A stretch of 64,000 nt of DNA from Candidatus Flexifilum affinis (GTDB lineage: Bacteria; Chloroflexota; Anaerolineae; Aggregatilineales; Phototrophicaceae), in NCBI GenBank assembly GCA_016713325.1, contig JADJPJ010000002.1, positions 806,001 through 870,000 of the forward strand, in the 5' to 3' direction. Shown in pieces: positions 1 to 8,523 of this stretch. Every line of letters begins with the position of its first letter. The first letter of the stretch is position 1. The notes below the pieces were generated by a model. That model made no database searches, had not been told where the DNA came from, and worked only from the letters and a program-made list of their open reading frames with translations. Position numbers and translations under genes: made by a program.

Positions 1-504
1 CAGCGGCTCGTCGAGCAGGAGCACGGCCGGCTGCTTGACCAGCGCGCGGGCCAGCGCCACGCGCTGCTGCTGGCCGCCGGAAAGCTGGCGGGGCTTCCGG
101 TCAAAATACTTCAGCCGCACCATCTCCAGCGCCGCCGCGGCGCGGGCACGGGCCTCACTCTTGTTGACTCCCGCCATCTCCAGCCCGAACATGACATTTT
201 GCAGCACCGTCATGTGGGGGAAGAGGGCGTAATCCTGAAAAACCGTGTTGACGGGGCGATGGAAGGGGGGGACACCCTGGACCGGCTTGCCGCGCAGGAT
301 GATTTCGCCGGATGAAGGCTCTTCAAAGCCGGCGATCATGCGGAGCGTGGTCGTTTTGCCGCAGCCGCTCGGTCCCAGGAGCGCGAAGAACTCGCCCTCG
401 TAGATCTGCAGCGAAACATTATCCACCGCTCGGGTAGGTTCCTCGCCTCGCCGCGCAGGAAATTCCTTGACCACATTCTTGAGTTCGATGCCTACCTGCT
501 GCAT
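1..504 (-). CDS. potA: Spermidine/putrescine ABC transporter ATP-binding protein (partial)
   Basis: ATP-hydrolysing subunit of a polyamine-type ABC importer, acting on the cytoplasmic face with PotB and PotC. Only the first 168 codons are inside the window; the gene continues beyond base 1. Reading from the ATG at 504, Walker A GPSGCGKT is at residues 44-51, the Q-loop ([10 protein letters not shown]) near residue 90, the signature LSGGQQQR at 141-148, and Walker B LLLDEPL ends at the window edge. It follows potB, potC and potD on the same strand, separated from potD by a strong hairpin. The order B-C-D-A, with the ATPase last, differs from the E. coli order A-B-C-D. The family is certain; the exact substrate (polyamine or related cation) is inferred from PotD. 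Confidence 0.93.
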   Translation of the reverse strand, partial: MQQVGIELKNVVKEFPARRGEEPTRAVDNVSLQIYEGEFFALLGPSGCGKTTTLRMIAGFEEPSSGEIILRGKPVQGVPPFHRPVNTVFQDYALFPHMTVLQNVMFGLEMAGVNKSEARARAAAALEMVRLKYFDRKPRQLSGGQQQRVALARALVKQPAVLLLDEPL

Positions 505-531
505 CACTGCACCCCTATCCAAAGTCAATGA

Positions 532-558
532 CATAGGGGCGGTTCGCCCGCCCCTATG
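532..558. repeat. Intergenic hairpin between potD and potA
   Basis: Perfect inverted repeat: CATAGGGGCGG (532-542), loop TTCGC, CCGCCCCTATG (548-558), an 11-bp stem. It lies in the 78-bp gap between the potD stop and the potA start. No T-run follows on the minus strand, so it is more likely an mRNA-stabilising or attenuating stem, or a dispersed palindromic repeat, than a full terminator. Comparable GC-rich hairpins occur at 44714-44736 and 54613-54645. Confidence 0.75.
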
Positions 559-582
559 GTCCGCCTCAATTCATTGTCGTCG

Positions 583-1668
583 TTAGCGTCCGAGCAGGAT
601 CTTCAGCTCGTCCCAGGCATCGTTGTAGTTCTGTTCAACATCCGGGCGTTCCTCGATGAAGAACAGACGCTCTTCGGTTTCGCCGCTCGGATAAATCGCC
701 GGGTTGTTCAGCAGCTCGGGATCGATTAATCCCTGCTCGATCGACGCCGCATTCGGCGAACCGTAGGCGGTGTAATTGCTGATGTCCGCGCCGACCTTCG
801 GGTCGAGGATGTAGTCCATGAAGACGTGAGCCAATTCGGGATTCGGCGCGCCCACTGGAATGGCCATGTTGTCGGTCCAGGTCGGGGTGCCTTCTTCAGG
901 GATCACGTAGACGTAGTCGTCGCACTCGCACTCGGCCATGACCTGGAAAATGTCGCCGCTGAACTCGACGGCGATATCCACGTCACCGCGCGCCAGCATC
1001 GCCTGACCATCATCGGCGGCAATGGCCACGACGTTCTGGCCGTGTTCGACGAGGTAGTCGCGCGCCTGGGCAATTTCGTCGGGGTTGTCGGAGTTCGCGT
1101 CGAAACCGAGCATCAGCAGTCCGACGCCGATCATCGAGCGCAGATCTTCCAGCCACGCGACCGGGCCGTCATAGGCGAAAACCTGTTCCCAGCTGGTGAT
1201 GGCTTCCCCGGTATTCGTCTGGTTGTAGCCGATGCCGATCGTTCCCCACTGGTAGGGGAGACTGTAGGCGTTGCCGGGATCGAAGCCCTTGTCGGTGAAG
1301 ACCGGGTTGAGGTTGGCGATATTCGGGATCTGGCTGTGATCGAGCGGCATCAGCATTTCACGACCGATCATCTGCGAGACCATATAGTCGGTCGGGAAGA
1401 TCACGTCATAACCGGGGTTGCCGCCCACCAGGCGCGCCAGGAGGGCTTCATTGCTCTCGAACACGTCGTAGACGACGGTGACTCCGCACAGGGACTCAAA
1501 ATTGCTGATCGTGTCTTCGGCAACGTAGGTGGACCAGTTGAAGACGTTGAGCGTCTGCCCTGAGAACCCTTCCGGGCAGGTCCATGAGGTCATCTCATTC
1601 TGCGCGCTGAGCGACACAGGCAGAGCAGTCAGTACAAACAGACAGATGAACAACACCAGCTTACGCAT
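583..1668 (-). CDS. potD: Spermidine/putrescine-binding periplasmic protein
   Basis: Extracytoplasmic substrate-binding protein of the polyamine-type importer (361 aa). The ATG at 1668 is chosen over an upstream in-frame ATG at 1689 because GGAGGT lies five bases upstream and the protein then begins with a basic, hydrophobic Sec signal peptide (MRKLVLFICLFVLTALPV). There is no lipobox cysteine, unusual for a binding protein in a monoderm-like lineage. Family features include the N-terminal LNVFNWSTYV strand, a YDVIFPTDYMV segment and the PYQWGTIGIGYN stretch typical of PotD/PotF. It sits 151 bases after potC in the same operon. Polyamine specificity is inferred from family resemblance. Confidence 0.93.
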   Translation of the reverse strand: MRKLVLFICLFVLTALPVSLSAQNEMTSWTCPEGFSGQTLNVFNWSTYVAEDTISNFESLCGVTVVYDVFESNEALLARLVGGNPGYDVIFPTDYMVSQMIGREMLMPLDHSQIPNIANLNPVFTDKGFDPGNAYSLPYQWGTIGIGYNQTNTGEAITSWEQVFAYDGPVAWLEDLRSMIGVGLLMLGFDANSDNPDEIAQARDYLVEHGQNVVAIAADDGQAMLARGDVDIAVEFSGDIFQVMAECECDDYVYVIPEEGTPTWTDNMAIPVGAPNPELAHVFMDYILDPKVGADISNYTAYGSPNAASIEQGLIDPELLNNPAIYPSGETEERLFFIEERPDVEQNYNDAWDELKILLGR

Positions 1669-1819
1669 TTGACCTCCGATATTCCTCACTAAATCCGAAC
1701 CTGTTCGTGCGTCACAAACCGATAGTCACAAAACTCCGGTTTGCCAAACCGATTCCTCGGTGCAGGTGCACCGCTGGATCGCAAGAAGAAGGAGAAGACG
1801 AATCCACCAATCCTGTCCC

Positions 1820-2752
1820 CTAACTGCGCCCGGCATTGCGTCCTTGCAGCGCCATCGAAATCCCAATCAGGAGGGTCGAGGCGAGCAGCATCAACGTGGA
1901 CAGGGCGTTGATCTCCGGCGATACCGAAAGCTTGATCAGGCCATAGACATAAACGGGCAGCGTCGTCGTCCCTGGGCCTGAGTTGAAGAACGTGACGACG
2001 AAGTCATCGAGGGAGAGCGTGAAGGCCAGCAGCGCTCCAGAAATGATGCCCGGCAGAATCAGAGGGAAGGTCACACGCCAAAAGGTTCTCCAGGCGTTAG
2101 CGCCGAGGTCGCTCGCCGCTTCTTCCAGATGAGGATTCATGTCGGCCAGACGGGCGCGCACGACGATGGCGACGTAGGAAACGTTGAACACGACGTGGCC
2201 GATGATCACCGTCCCCATGCCGGGGCTGATTCGCGTGCCGGTGGTGTTGCCGATGAACTCGAAGATGGCGTTGAAGAAAAGCAGCAGCGAAACCGCCTGG
2301 GTGATCTCCGGGATGACGACCGGCAGCAGAAGCAGGGTATCGATGATGCCTTTGCCGGGGTAGTTGCCACGGACCAGGCTCATCGAAACGGCCGTGCCTA
2401 GGACTGTCGCGATCGCCGTGGCAATCAGCGCGATGACGAGGCTGGTACCCAGCGCATTCAGCATGAGTTCGGTCGAGAAACGCGCTTCTGCGCCGACCGC
2501 GCCGCTGAAAATATTCTCATACCAGCGGAAGGTAAAACCGCGCCAGGTGGCCACCGAACGCGAGTCGTTGAAGGAGAAGATGACCAGCACGAGGATCGGC
2601 GCCCACAGGAAGAAATAGGCGAAGATTGGCTCCAGGATCATGCCGATCTTGCCGGCTTTGCGCATCGCCATATCGCGGCGGATCTTGCCTTCATCGACGC
2701 GAATGGTCATTGTACGGGTGGGTCGCGCGGCAGTCGCGGAAGAATTCGACAT
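1820..2752 (-). CDS. potC: Spermidine/putrescine ABC transporter permease PotC
   Basis: Second inner-membrane permease of the importer (310 aa, slightly longer than usual because of a charged N-terminal extension of about 35 residues). About six transmembrane segments are visible. The binding-protein-dependent permease (EAA) loop reads EEAASDLGANAW, followed by RVTFPLILPGI, and contacts the ATPase. Its start codon shares one base with the stop of potB (TGATG), so the two are translationally coupled. The 151-base gap to potD carries a repeated CAAACCGAT (1715 and 1745) and may hold a secondary promoter or processing site. Confidence 0.93.
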   Translation of the reverse strand: MSNSSATAARPTRTMTIRVDEGKIRRDMAMRKAGKIGMILEPIFAYFFLWAPILVLVIFSFNDSRSVATWRGFTFRWYENIFSGAVGAEARFSTELMLNALGTSLVIALIATAIATVLGTAVSMSLVRGNYPGKGIIDTLLLLPVVIPEITQAVSLLLFFNAIFEFIGNTTGTRISPGMGTVIIGHVVFNVSYVAIVVRARLADMNPHLEEAASDLGANAWRTFWRVTFPLILPGIISGALLAFTLSLDDFVVTFFNSGPGTTTLPVYVYGLIKLSVSPEINALSTLMLLASTLLIGISMALQGRNAGRS

Positions 2753-3633
2753 CAGCTTGCCCTCCTCCCGACACGCGAATAGGCCAACAAGCCGATGACC
2801 ACGACTGCCATCATGACCATCGACGCCGACGAACCCAGCGGCCAGTTGCCCGAACCGCGGAACTGTCCCGTAATCAGGTTGCCGATCATGAGACCCTGCG
2901 TCCCGCCGAGCAAATCGGGCGTGATGAATGAGCCGATGGCCGGGATGAACACCAGAATGCTCCCGGCAAATACGCCCGGCAGGGTCAGCGGCAGAACGAC
3001 GCGCAGGAAGGCGCGCAGATCGTTGGCCCCCAGGTCATTGGCGGCTTCCACCAGCCGAAACTCGAACCGTTCGACCGAGGCGAAAATGGGCAGCACCATG
3101 AAGGGCAGGAAGCCGTAGACCAGGCCGAGCAGAACGGCGAAGTCGGTGTTGATGAGGGCCAGCGGCTCGGTGATGAGCCCGAGACCCTGGAACAGTCCGT
3201 TGATTGTTCCTTCGGTGCCCAGGATTATCTGCCACGCGTAGGTGCGCACCAGGAAGTTGGTCCAGAAGGGCAGGATCACGAGGAAGAGGGCCACATTCTG
3301 CATCTGTTTGCTTTTGCGGGTGCTGATGAAGAACGCGAGCGGGTAGCCCAGCAGCAGACAGATGATGGTGGTGAGCAGTGCCATGCCGAGGGAGTCGAGA
3401 AGGACCGGCGCGAAGACCGGTCCCAGGATGCGCTGGTAATGCTCAAGGGTGAGCGGGAAGATGAGCGCTCCCCGCTGTCCGCGGGTCATGAAGCTCACGA
3501 CGAAGACGATGGCAACGGGAAGAATGAAGAAGAGAATGAGCCAGATCAGCGCCGGTACAGCGAGACCGAAGCCGCGTCTGCGCTCGCGTGAAGAGTACCC
3601 ACCAGAAGACGAGAGATCGAAGCTTAATGCCAC
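2752..3633 (-). CDS. potB: Spermidine/putrescine ABC transporter permease PotB
   Basis: First gene of the importer operon (293 aa). It is an integral membrane permease with about six hydrophobic segments, beginning with LAVPALIWLILFFILPVAI after a short basic N-terminus. The EAA coupling loop is VEAANDLGANDLRAF, followed by RVVLPLTLPG. It pairs with PotC to form the transmembrane channel. The 113 bases between this start and the guaA stop are probably the promoter region of the pot operon, although transcription could also read through from guaA. Confidence 0.93.
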   Translation of the reverse strand: MALSFDLSSSGGYSSRERRRGFGLAVPALIWLILFFILPVAIVFVVSFMTRGQRGALIFPLTLEHYQRILGPVFAPVLLDSLGMALLTTIICLLLGYPLAFFISTRKSKQMQNVALFLVILPFWTNFLVRTYAWQIILGTEGTINGLFQGLGLITEPLALINTDFAVLLGLVYGFLPFMVLPIFASVERFEFRLVEAANDLGANDLRAFLRVVLPLTLPGVFAGSILVFIPAIGSFITPDLLGGTQGLMIGNLITGQFRGSGNWPLGSSASMVMMAVVVIGLLAYSRVGRRAS

Positions 3634-3746
3634 AACGTCCCCCGATCAGCCAAATTGATCCGGCGTCCGAACAACAAGGGCGCAATTATAACAGTCCCGC
3701 ACGTGGGTGCAATGTGAAATGTTGTGCGGATTCAGCGCCCGTTTTT

Positions 3747-5315
3747 CTACTCCCATTCGATGGTTCCAGGAGGCTTGCTGGTGACATCATAGACGACCCG
3801 ATTCACGCCGCGCACCTCGTTGACGATGCGACTGCTGGTCCGGGCCAGCAGGTCGTAGGGCAGGCGAGACCAGTCGGCCGTCATGAAGTCGTCGGTGGTG
3901 ACGGCGCGCAGGGCGATCACCTCTTCGTAGGTACGATTGTCGCCCATGACGCCGACGCTCTTGACCGGCAGCAGCACCGCGAAAGCCTGCGACGTGCCAT
4001 GTCGCAGCATCCCGGCGCGGTCGAGTTCTTCGCGAAAGATGGCGTCGGCATGGCGCAGGGTCTCCAGCCGCTCCCAGGTGATCGGCCCCAGGCAGCGCAC
4101 GGCGAGTCCGGGTCCAGGGAAGGGTTGACGCCAGACGATGGCGTCGGACAGACCCAGCGCGGAGCCGACGGCGCGCACCTCGTCCTTGAACAGATCGCGC
4201 AGTGGCTCGACCAGTTCGAAGTGCAGATCCGGCGGCAGCCCGCCGACATTGTGATGGCTCTTGATGACCTTCGACGTTTTGCTGCTGGCCGCGCTCTCGA
4301 TCACATCGGGGTAGATCGTCCCCTGTGCGAGGAAGCGAACGCCTTCCCCTGCCAGGCGGCGCGCCTGCGCGGTGAAAACGTCGATGAAGAGCTTGCCGAT
4401 GATCTTGCGTTTGGCTTCCGGCTCGGTCACGTTGTCCAGCGCGCCCAGGAAGTCTTCGGTGGCATCGACCGCTGTCAGATTCATGCCGCGCTCTTGGTGG
4501 AAGACGCGCACCACCTCATCCGCCTCGTCCCTGCGTAGCAGGCCGGTGTTGACGAACACGGCCACGAGCTGTTCGCCGATGGCACGCTGGAGCAGGGCGC
4601 CGGCCACTGCCGAATCCACACCACCGCTCAGCGCCAGCATGACCCGTTCGCCGCCGACGCGTTCACGAATGCGCTCAATGGTGTCCTCGATGAAGGCCAG
4701 CGGTGACCACTTGGCCGCGCAGCCGCAGATGCTGAAGACGAAATTGCGCAGGAGATCGACGCCCTGCGGCGTGTGGACCACTTCCGGATGGAACTGCACG
4801 CCGTACAGGCCGCGCTTGATGTCGCCGATGGCGGCGAACGGTGAGTTCTCGGAATGGGCCAGCGGTTCAAAGCCGGGCGGCGGTGTCTCGATGCGGTCGC
4901 CGTGCGACATCCACACTGGCATCTGTGCGGGCAGGCCGGTCATCAGCGCACCGGCGGAGGTGAAGATCGTCGCCGAGCCGTATTCGCGCTGCTCTGACGG
5001 GGCGACCTTGCCGCCCAGCGCATGGGTGAGCGCCTGCATGCCGTAGCAGATACCCAGCACCGGGAGCGCGGCCGGCACGATTGGACGCGCCAGGTAATCC
5101 GGGAGCTGCGGCGCGCCCTCATCATAAATGCTGTTCGGGCCGCCGGAGAGGATGACGCCCAGCGGCTCATGCTGGTGAACGGTCTCGCGGGGCGCGTCGT
5201 AGGGGAAGACTTCGGCATACACTCCCTGTTCACGAACGCGCCGGGCGATCAATTGTGTGTACTGCGAACCGTAGTCAAGGATGGCGATGCCACCACGCCG
5301 CAGATCGTCGCTCAC
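3747..5315 (-). CDS. guaA: GMP synthase (glutamine-hydrolysing)
   Basis: Converts XMP, ATP and glutamine to GMP, the last step of guanine nucleotide synthesis, in the cytoplasm. The 522 aa match the usual family length. An N-terminal class I glutamine amidotransferase domain has its nucleophile in GICYGMQ (Cys90) and its His-Glu pair in YGVQFHPEV (His176, Glu178). The ATP-pyrophosphatase domain carries the PP-loop SGGVDS at 230-235, and the C-terminal dimerisation domain ends KPPGTIEWE, as is typical. It starts three bases after the xpt stop. Pairing with xpt puts XMP production and use in one unit. No purine riboswitch fold was recognised upstream of the cluster. Confidence 0.97.
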   Translation of the reverse strand: MSDDLRRGGIAILDYGSQYTQLIARRVREQGVYAEVFPYDAPRETVHQHEPLGVILSGGPNSIYDEGAPQLPDYLARPIVPAALPVLGICYGMQALTHALGGKVAPSEQREYGSATIFTSAGALMTGLPAQMPVWMSHGDRIETPPPGFEPLAHSENSPFAAIGDIKRGLYGVQFHPEVVHTPQGVDLLRNFVFSICGCAAKWSPLAFIEDTIERIRERVGGERVMLALSGGVDSAVAGALLQRAIGEQLVAVFVNTGLLRRDEADEVVRVFHQERGMNLTAVDATEDFLGALDNVTEPEAKRKIIGKLFIDVFTAQARRLAGEGVRFLAQGTIYPDVIESAASSKTSKVIKSHHNVGGLPPDLHFELVEPLRDLFKDEVRAVGSALGLSDAIVWRQPFPGPGLAVRCLGPITWERLETLRHADAIFREELDRAGMLRHGTSQAFAVLLPVKSVGVMGDNRTYEEVIALRAVTTDDFMTADWSRLPYDLLARTSSRIVNEVRGVNRVVYDVTSKPPGTIEWE

Positions 5316-5318
5316 CCG

Positions 5319-5897
5319 CTACTCCGCAAAGACGATCTTGCCGTCATCCATGCTGACGATCGTCGCCAGCGCGTGGATCGGCATCGTGTAGCCCTTGCTG
5401 ACAATATAATCGCGCCCGCCTTCGAAGGTCTTCTCGACCACCACGCCGACGCCGGCAACACGTGACTGCGCACCCTCGACAATGCGCGCCAGCGCGCGGA
5501 GCGTCTTACCCGTGGCCAGGAAGTCGTCGATGATCAGGATATCCTGATTGGCGGGCATGAACTCGGCCGAGACCAGAAGATTGACCTCGGCGCCTTTGGT
5601 ATGGCTCGGCGCAGTCTCCAGGAAGACAGGGCCAAACATGGTGATCGGCTTGATCTTGCGTGCATAGACGATCGGGACGCCAAGCGCCAGACCGGTCATC
5701 ATGGCCGGGGCAATACCGCTGATCTCCGCTGTCAGGATACGGTCGACGTGGAGACCGGCAAAGCGCGCCGCCATTTCTTCGCCCATCCGCTTCATCAGAT
5801 CGGGGTAGATCTGGTGGTTGAGCAGGCTGTCGATCTTGAGGATGCCGCCGCCCAGGTTGCGGCCTTCCGCGAGAATACGTTGTTTCAGAGCTTCCAT
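5319..5897 (-). CDS. xpt: Xanthine phosphoribosyltransferase
   Basis: Salvages xanthine to XMP using PRPP; the XMP then feeds GuaA encoded immediately downstream. The 192 aa match Bacillus-type Xpt. The PRPP-binding motif ILIIDDFLATGKT is at about 120-132, the N-terminal MEALKQRILAEGRN resembles the family start, and AEISGIAPAMMTGLALGVP is the conserved substrate and dimer region. The gene begins three bases after the upstream EthD-like gene stops, so the four genes from 6661 to 3747 form one tight operon. Confidence 0.95.
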   Translation of the reverse strand: MEALKQRILAEGRNLGGGILKIDSLLNHQIYPDLMKRMGEEMAARFAGLHVDRILTAEISGIAPAMMTGLALGVPIVYARKIKPITMFGPVFLETAPSHTKGAEVNLLVSAEFMPANQDILIIDDFLATGKTLRALARIVEGAQSRVAGVGVVVEKTFEGGRDYIVSKGYTMPIHALATIVSMDDGKIVFAE

Positions 5898-5900
5898 AGC

Positions 5901-6230
5901 TTATGGTGTGCCTTTTGTGCTGCCGCCCGCTTCTTCGTAAACATCGGCGAAAAAGATGTCGAAATCACTGGGAGCGAGACGTCGCAGCTCACCCCCGGCC
6001 TCCTGGCCGGCGGGCGAACGCAGCGCCTCGTTCATCTGGGCAAAGTCCTCGAAGTAGACTTCGAGGACCCTGTGAATGCGCGCCTCACCAAATGGACTGC
6101 CGAGCACGGTGATTGCCTGCCGCCGGGTGATCAGCGGCATACGTTCAACCAGCGCCAGAAAGTCGTTATAGATGTTGTCGAACTGCTCCGGGTCGTGCGG
6201 ATGCATGAATTGAACGACGAGCTTCACCAT
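5901..6230 (-). CDS. EthD-like dimeric alpha-beta barrel protein
   Basis: Small cytoplasmic protein of 109 aa. The opening strand MVKLVVQFMHPHD, the later strand-like segment RVLEVYFEDFAQMNEALRSP and the overall length are typical of the EthD / dimeric alpha-beta barrel fold. Such proteins include small monooxygenases, isomerases and accessory proteins; the sequence does not reveal a substrate. It overlaps the upstream gene by seven bases and is followed after three bases by xpt, so it is co-transcribed with purine salvage, without an obvious functional link. Fold assignment is fairly good; function is unknown. Confidence 0.7.
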   Translation of the reverse strand: MVKLVVQFMHPHDPEQFDNIYNDFLALVERMPLITRRQAITVLGSPFGEARIHRVLEVYFEDFAQMNEALRSPAGQEAGGELRRLAPSDFDIFFADVYEEAGGSTKGTP

Positions 6231-6661
6231 GCAGAGCAGTCGCGATCCCCATTGCGCATCAGCAGGCCGATGATCACGCCGACGATCAGTACGACGGCGA
6301 GAATCAGGGTGGAGTTCTTCTTGACGGTCTCTTCGGCGTCCTTGCGAATGTCGTCGACGGAGTGCGTGGAGAGATAGGAAGCGGCCCGTTCGATTTGCTT
6401 GGCGATTTCATCCGCCTTCTTCTGCGCGTCGACGTCTGCCGGATCCTCCCGCGCCTGCTCGCGCAGCTTGAGCGCCGAGTCGTTCAGCGTCCTGACCATG
6501 CCTTTGCGGACGTCATCCGCCTTCTGACGCAGCTCGCGCGCCACATCGGCGGCCACAACAGTGGCCACGTCCTCGGCTTCCACTGCGGCCTTGTCGATGG
6601 CTTGTTTCAGCTCATCCTTGAGTTCGTTCACGTCGGTTGTCACCCCGTTTTTACCCGCCAT
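6224..6661 (-). CDS. DUF883/YqjD-like helical membrane-anchored protein
   Basis: A 145-aa protein: a long amphipathic, Glu/Lys/Ala-rich helical region (about 1-110), then one C-terminal transmembrane helix (LILAVVLIVGVIIGLLM) and a short tail. This matches the plan of YqjD/ElaB (DUF883) proteins, which in E. coli are tail-anchored and bind ribosomes in stationary phase. The ATG at 6661 is preferred to an in-frame ATG at 6724 because AGAGGA lies about eight bases upstream. It is the first gene of the purine-salvage operon and is divergent from the glycoside hydrolase at 6784. The role is inferred by analogy only. Confidence 0.6.
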   Translation of the reverse strand: MAGKNGVTTDVNELKDELKQAIDKAAVEAEDVATVVAADVARELRQKADDVRKGMVRTLNDSALKLREQAREDPADVDAQKKADEIAKQIERAASYLSTHSVDDIRKDAEETVKKNSTLILAVVLIVGVIIGLLMRNGDRDCSAW

Positions 6662-6783
6662 GATCAATCCTCTCTTCTGGCCCAAACAGGCCATGATTAT
6701 ACGATAGGTTACTCGTTTCATCACCCCGGCATGGTATCATCCAGGCGTAGGATGCCCGCGCCGATCACCGCGGAAGGAGCGCT

Positions 6784-8523
6784 ATGCGTCGTTGGAATCT
6801 ATACGTTGGAACAGGCGCCATCGTCGCACTGATCCTGTCGGTTTTGCTGGCTCTGGATCTCAGTCAGCATGGGCTGGCCTGGCGCGCGGCCTGGGCGCTG
6901 ACCGGCGAAGAAGAACCGCTCTCCCAGGTGCGCGGCGTCGTCGAATGGCTGGGCAACGCCACTCGCGCAATGCCTCGCACCGATCCCTACGCAGCGGTGA
7001 AGCACGTGCACACGTCGCCTTTCGGCATCAATACATTTCTGCAACTGGAGGCTGACCCGGCTGTGCGCGAGCGCTCGATGCAGGAGATCGCCGCCGCCGG
7101 TTTCACTTACATCCGCCAGCAGTTCCCCTGGCAGGACATCGAGATTCACGGACGCGGCGATTTCGAGGACCGGCGCAACGTGGACGCCATTGGCGTCGTC
7201 AATGCCTGGGACAAATACGATCAGATCGTCGGCCTGGCTGAAACCTATGGCATTCAGATCCAGGCGCGCGTCGATACCCCGCCGGAATGGTCGCGCAGCG
7301 ACCCGAACGAGGGCACGCTGGCGCCACCGGACGACTGGAACGATTACTATACCTTCCTGCGCCTCGTCGCCGAACGCTATGCGGGTCGCATCTTCCACTA
7401 CCAGATCTGGAACGAGCCGAACATCTACCCGGAATGGGGCAACAACCCGGTCAACCCGGAAGCCTACGCGGAGGTCCTCTGCCGGGCCTACGAAGTCCTC
7501 AAGTCCGTCGATCCGCAGATCGTCGTTCACGCGGCTGCGCTGTCGCCGACGGTGGCCCTGACCGAGCGCGATCTGAGCGACCTGATCTTCCTCCAGCGGA
7601 TGTATGACGCCGGGTTCTCGGGCTGCTTCGACGTGATGAGCGTGCAGGGCTACGGCTTCTACAGCGGGCCGACCGACCAGCGCCTGCGCGCGGTCACGCT
7701 CAACTACGGACGACCGCAGTACATTCGCGACCTGATGGTGGCCAACGGCGATGCCAACGTGCCGGTCTGGATCAGCGAGGCGGCCTGGAACCCGGTCGGC
7801 GAGCCGGATGTGCCGGAGATCCCCGGCAAGGAGAACTTCGGCAGCGTCACCGAGGAGCAGGCGGCGCGCTACATGCCGCTGGCTTTCGAGCGCGCGACCC
7901 GTGAATGGAACTGGATCGGCGTCATCATGTACTGGTACTGGAAGCGCCCCGACGAGAGCGAGCGCGGCCAGCCCTTCTACTACTTCCGCATGGTCGAGCC
8001 GGATTTCACGCCGCTCCCGGTGTACGGCGCCATGCGCGACTACATCGCCTCAGCGCCGCCGGTGCTGTATCGCGGTACGCACGCGGCGATGCACCGCTTC
8101 ATTGAGGCGGAAGGCGTCGCCGAGACGGCCGCAGGCAGTCGTTTTTCACCCGTATTACGCACCTCGTCGGCCGTCTTTGAGGCGGAGGGCACGCATGTGC
8201 TGATCCGCTGGCAGGGGGGCGACCGCCTGCGCGTTTCGATGGATGGGGGGACAGCGGGCGAGTATGCTTTACGTCCGGATGCCGAGGGCTGGACGACCTC
8301 GATCGTTCACCGCTCCCTGATCCCGGAACGCCACGCGTTCACCGTGGAATCGGATGCGCCGTTTCTGCTCGACAGCGTGAGCGTCTTCGACCGAACGCTG
8401 GTCCAGTTGATGCCGCCGCTGGCTGCGGTGCTGGTGGTCATTGTGGCGGAACTTCTGCTGGTGGGGAGTATGCTGGTCGCCGGCCGGCGGCGTCGGTCGA
8501 ACCCGGACGAGGCAATGCGATGA
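6784..8523 (+). CDS. Membrane-anchored clan GH-A-like glycoside hydrolase
   Basis: Probable extracytoplasmic retaining glycosidase (579 aa) with an N-terminal transmembrane helix (residues 8-25) and a second near the C-terminus (LAAVLVVIVAELLLVGSMLVA), so the catalytic barrel is held at the cell surface. The TIM-barrel shows WNEPN with the likely acid/base Glu211 and WISEAAWN with the likely nucleophile Glu332, the layout of GH39/GH5-type enzymes. A beta-rich region (about 430-550) follows. The start has a good ribosome site (GGAAGGAGCGCT-ATG). It overlaps the next gene by four bases (ATGA), tying it to a lipid-linked sugar glycosyltransferase. Its polysaccharide substrate cannot be read from sequence. 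Confidence 0.8.
   Translation: MRRWNLYVGTGAIVALILSVLLALDLSQHGLAWRAAWALTGEEEPLSQVRGVVEWLGNATRAMPRTDPYAAVKHVHTSPFGINTFLQLEADPAVRERSMQEIAAAGFTYIRQQFPWQDIEIHGRGDFEDRRNVDAIGVVNAWDKYDQIVGLAETYGIQIQARVDTPPEWSRSDPNEGTLAPPDDWNDYYTFLRLVAERYAGRIFHYQIWNEPNIYPEWGNNPVNPEAYAEVLCRAYEVLKSVDPQIVVHAAALSPTVALTERDLSDLIFLQRMYDAGFSGCFDVMSVQGYGFYSGPTDQRLRAVTLNYGRPQYIRDLMVANGDANVPVWISEAAWNPVGEPDVPEIPGKENFGSVTEEQAARYMPLAFERATREWNWIGVIMYWYWKRPDESERGQPFYYFRMVEPDFTPLPVYGAMRDYIASAPPVLYRGTHAAMHRFIEAEGVAETAAGSRFSPVLRTSSAVFEAEGTHVLIRWQGGDRLRVSMDGGTAGEYALRPDAEGWTTSIVHRSLIPERHAFTVESDAPFLLDSVSVFDRTLVQLMPPLAAVLVVIVAELLLVGSMLVAGRRRRSNPDEAMR

Noticed and set aside
826..1563. Plus-strand open frame of 245 codons over potD
   Set aside because: High-GC shadow of the clearly recognisable binding protein; Arg/Asp/Val-rich without family features.
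3588..4538. Plus-strand open frame of 316 codons over guaA
   Set aside because: Antisense to GMP synthase, whose catalytic motifs are complete.
5898..6783. Purine riboswitch upstream of xpt/guaA
   Set aside because: The genes before xpt are tightly packed, and no aptamer-like core was recognised in the 6662-6783 leader.
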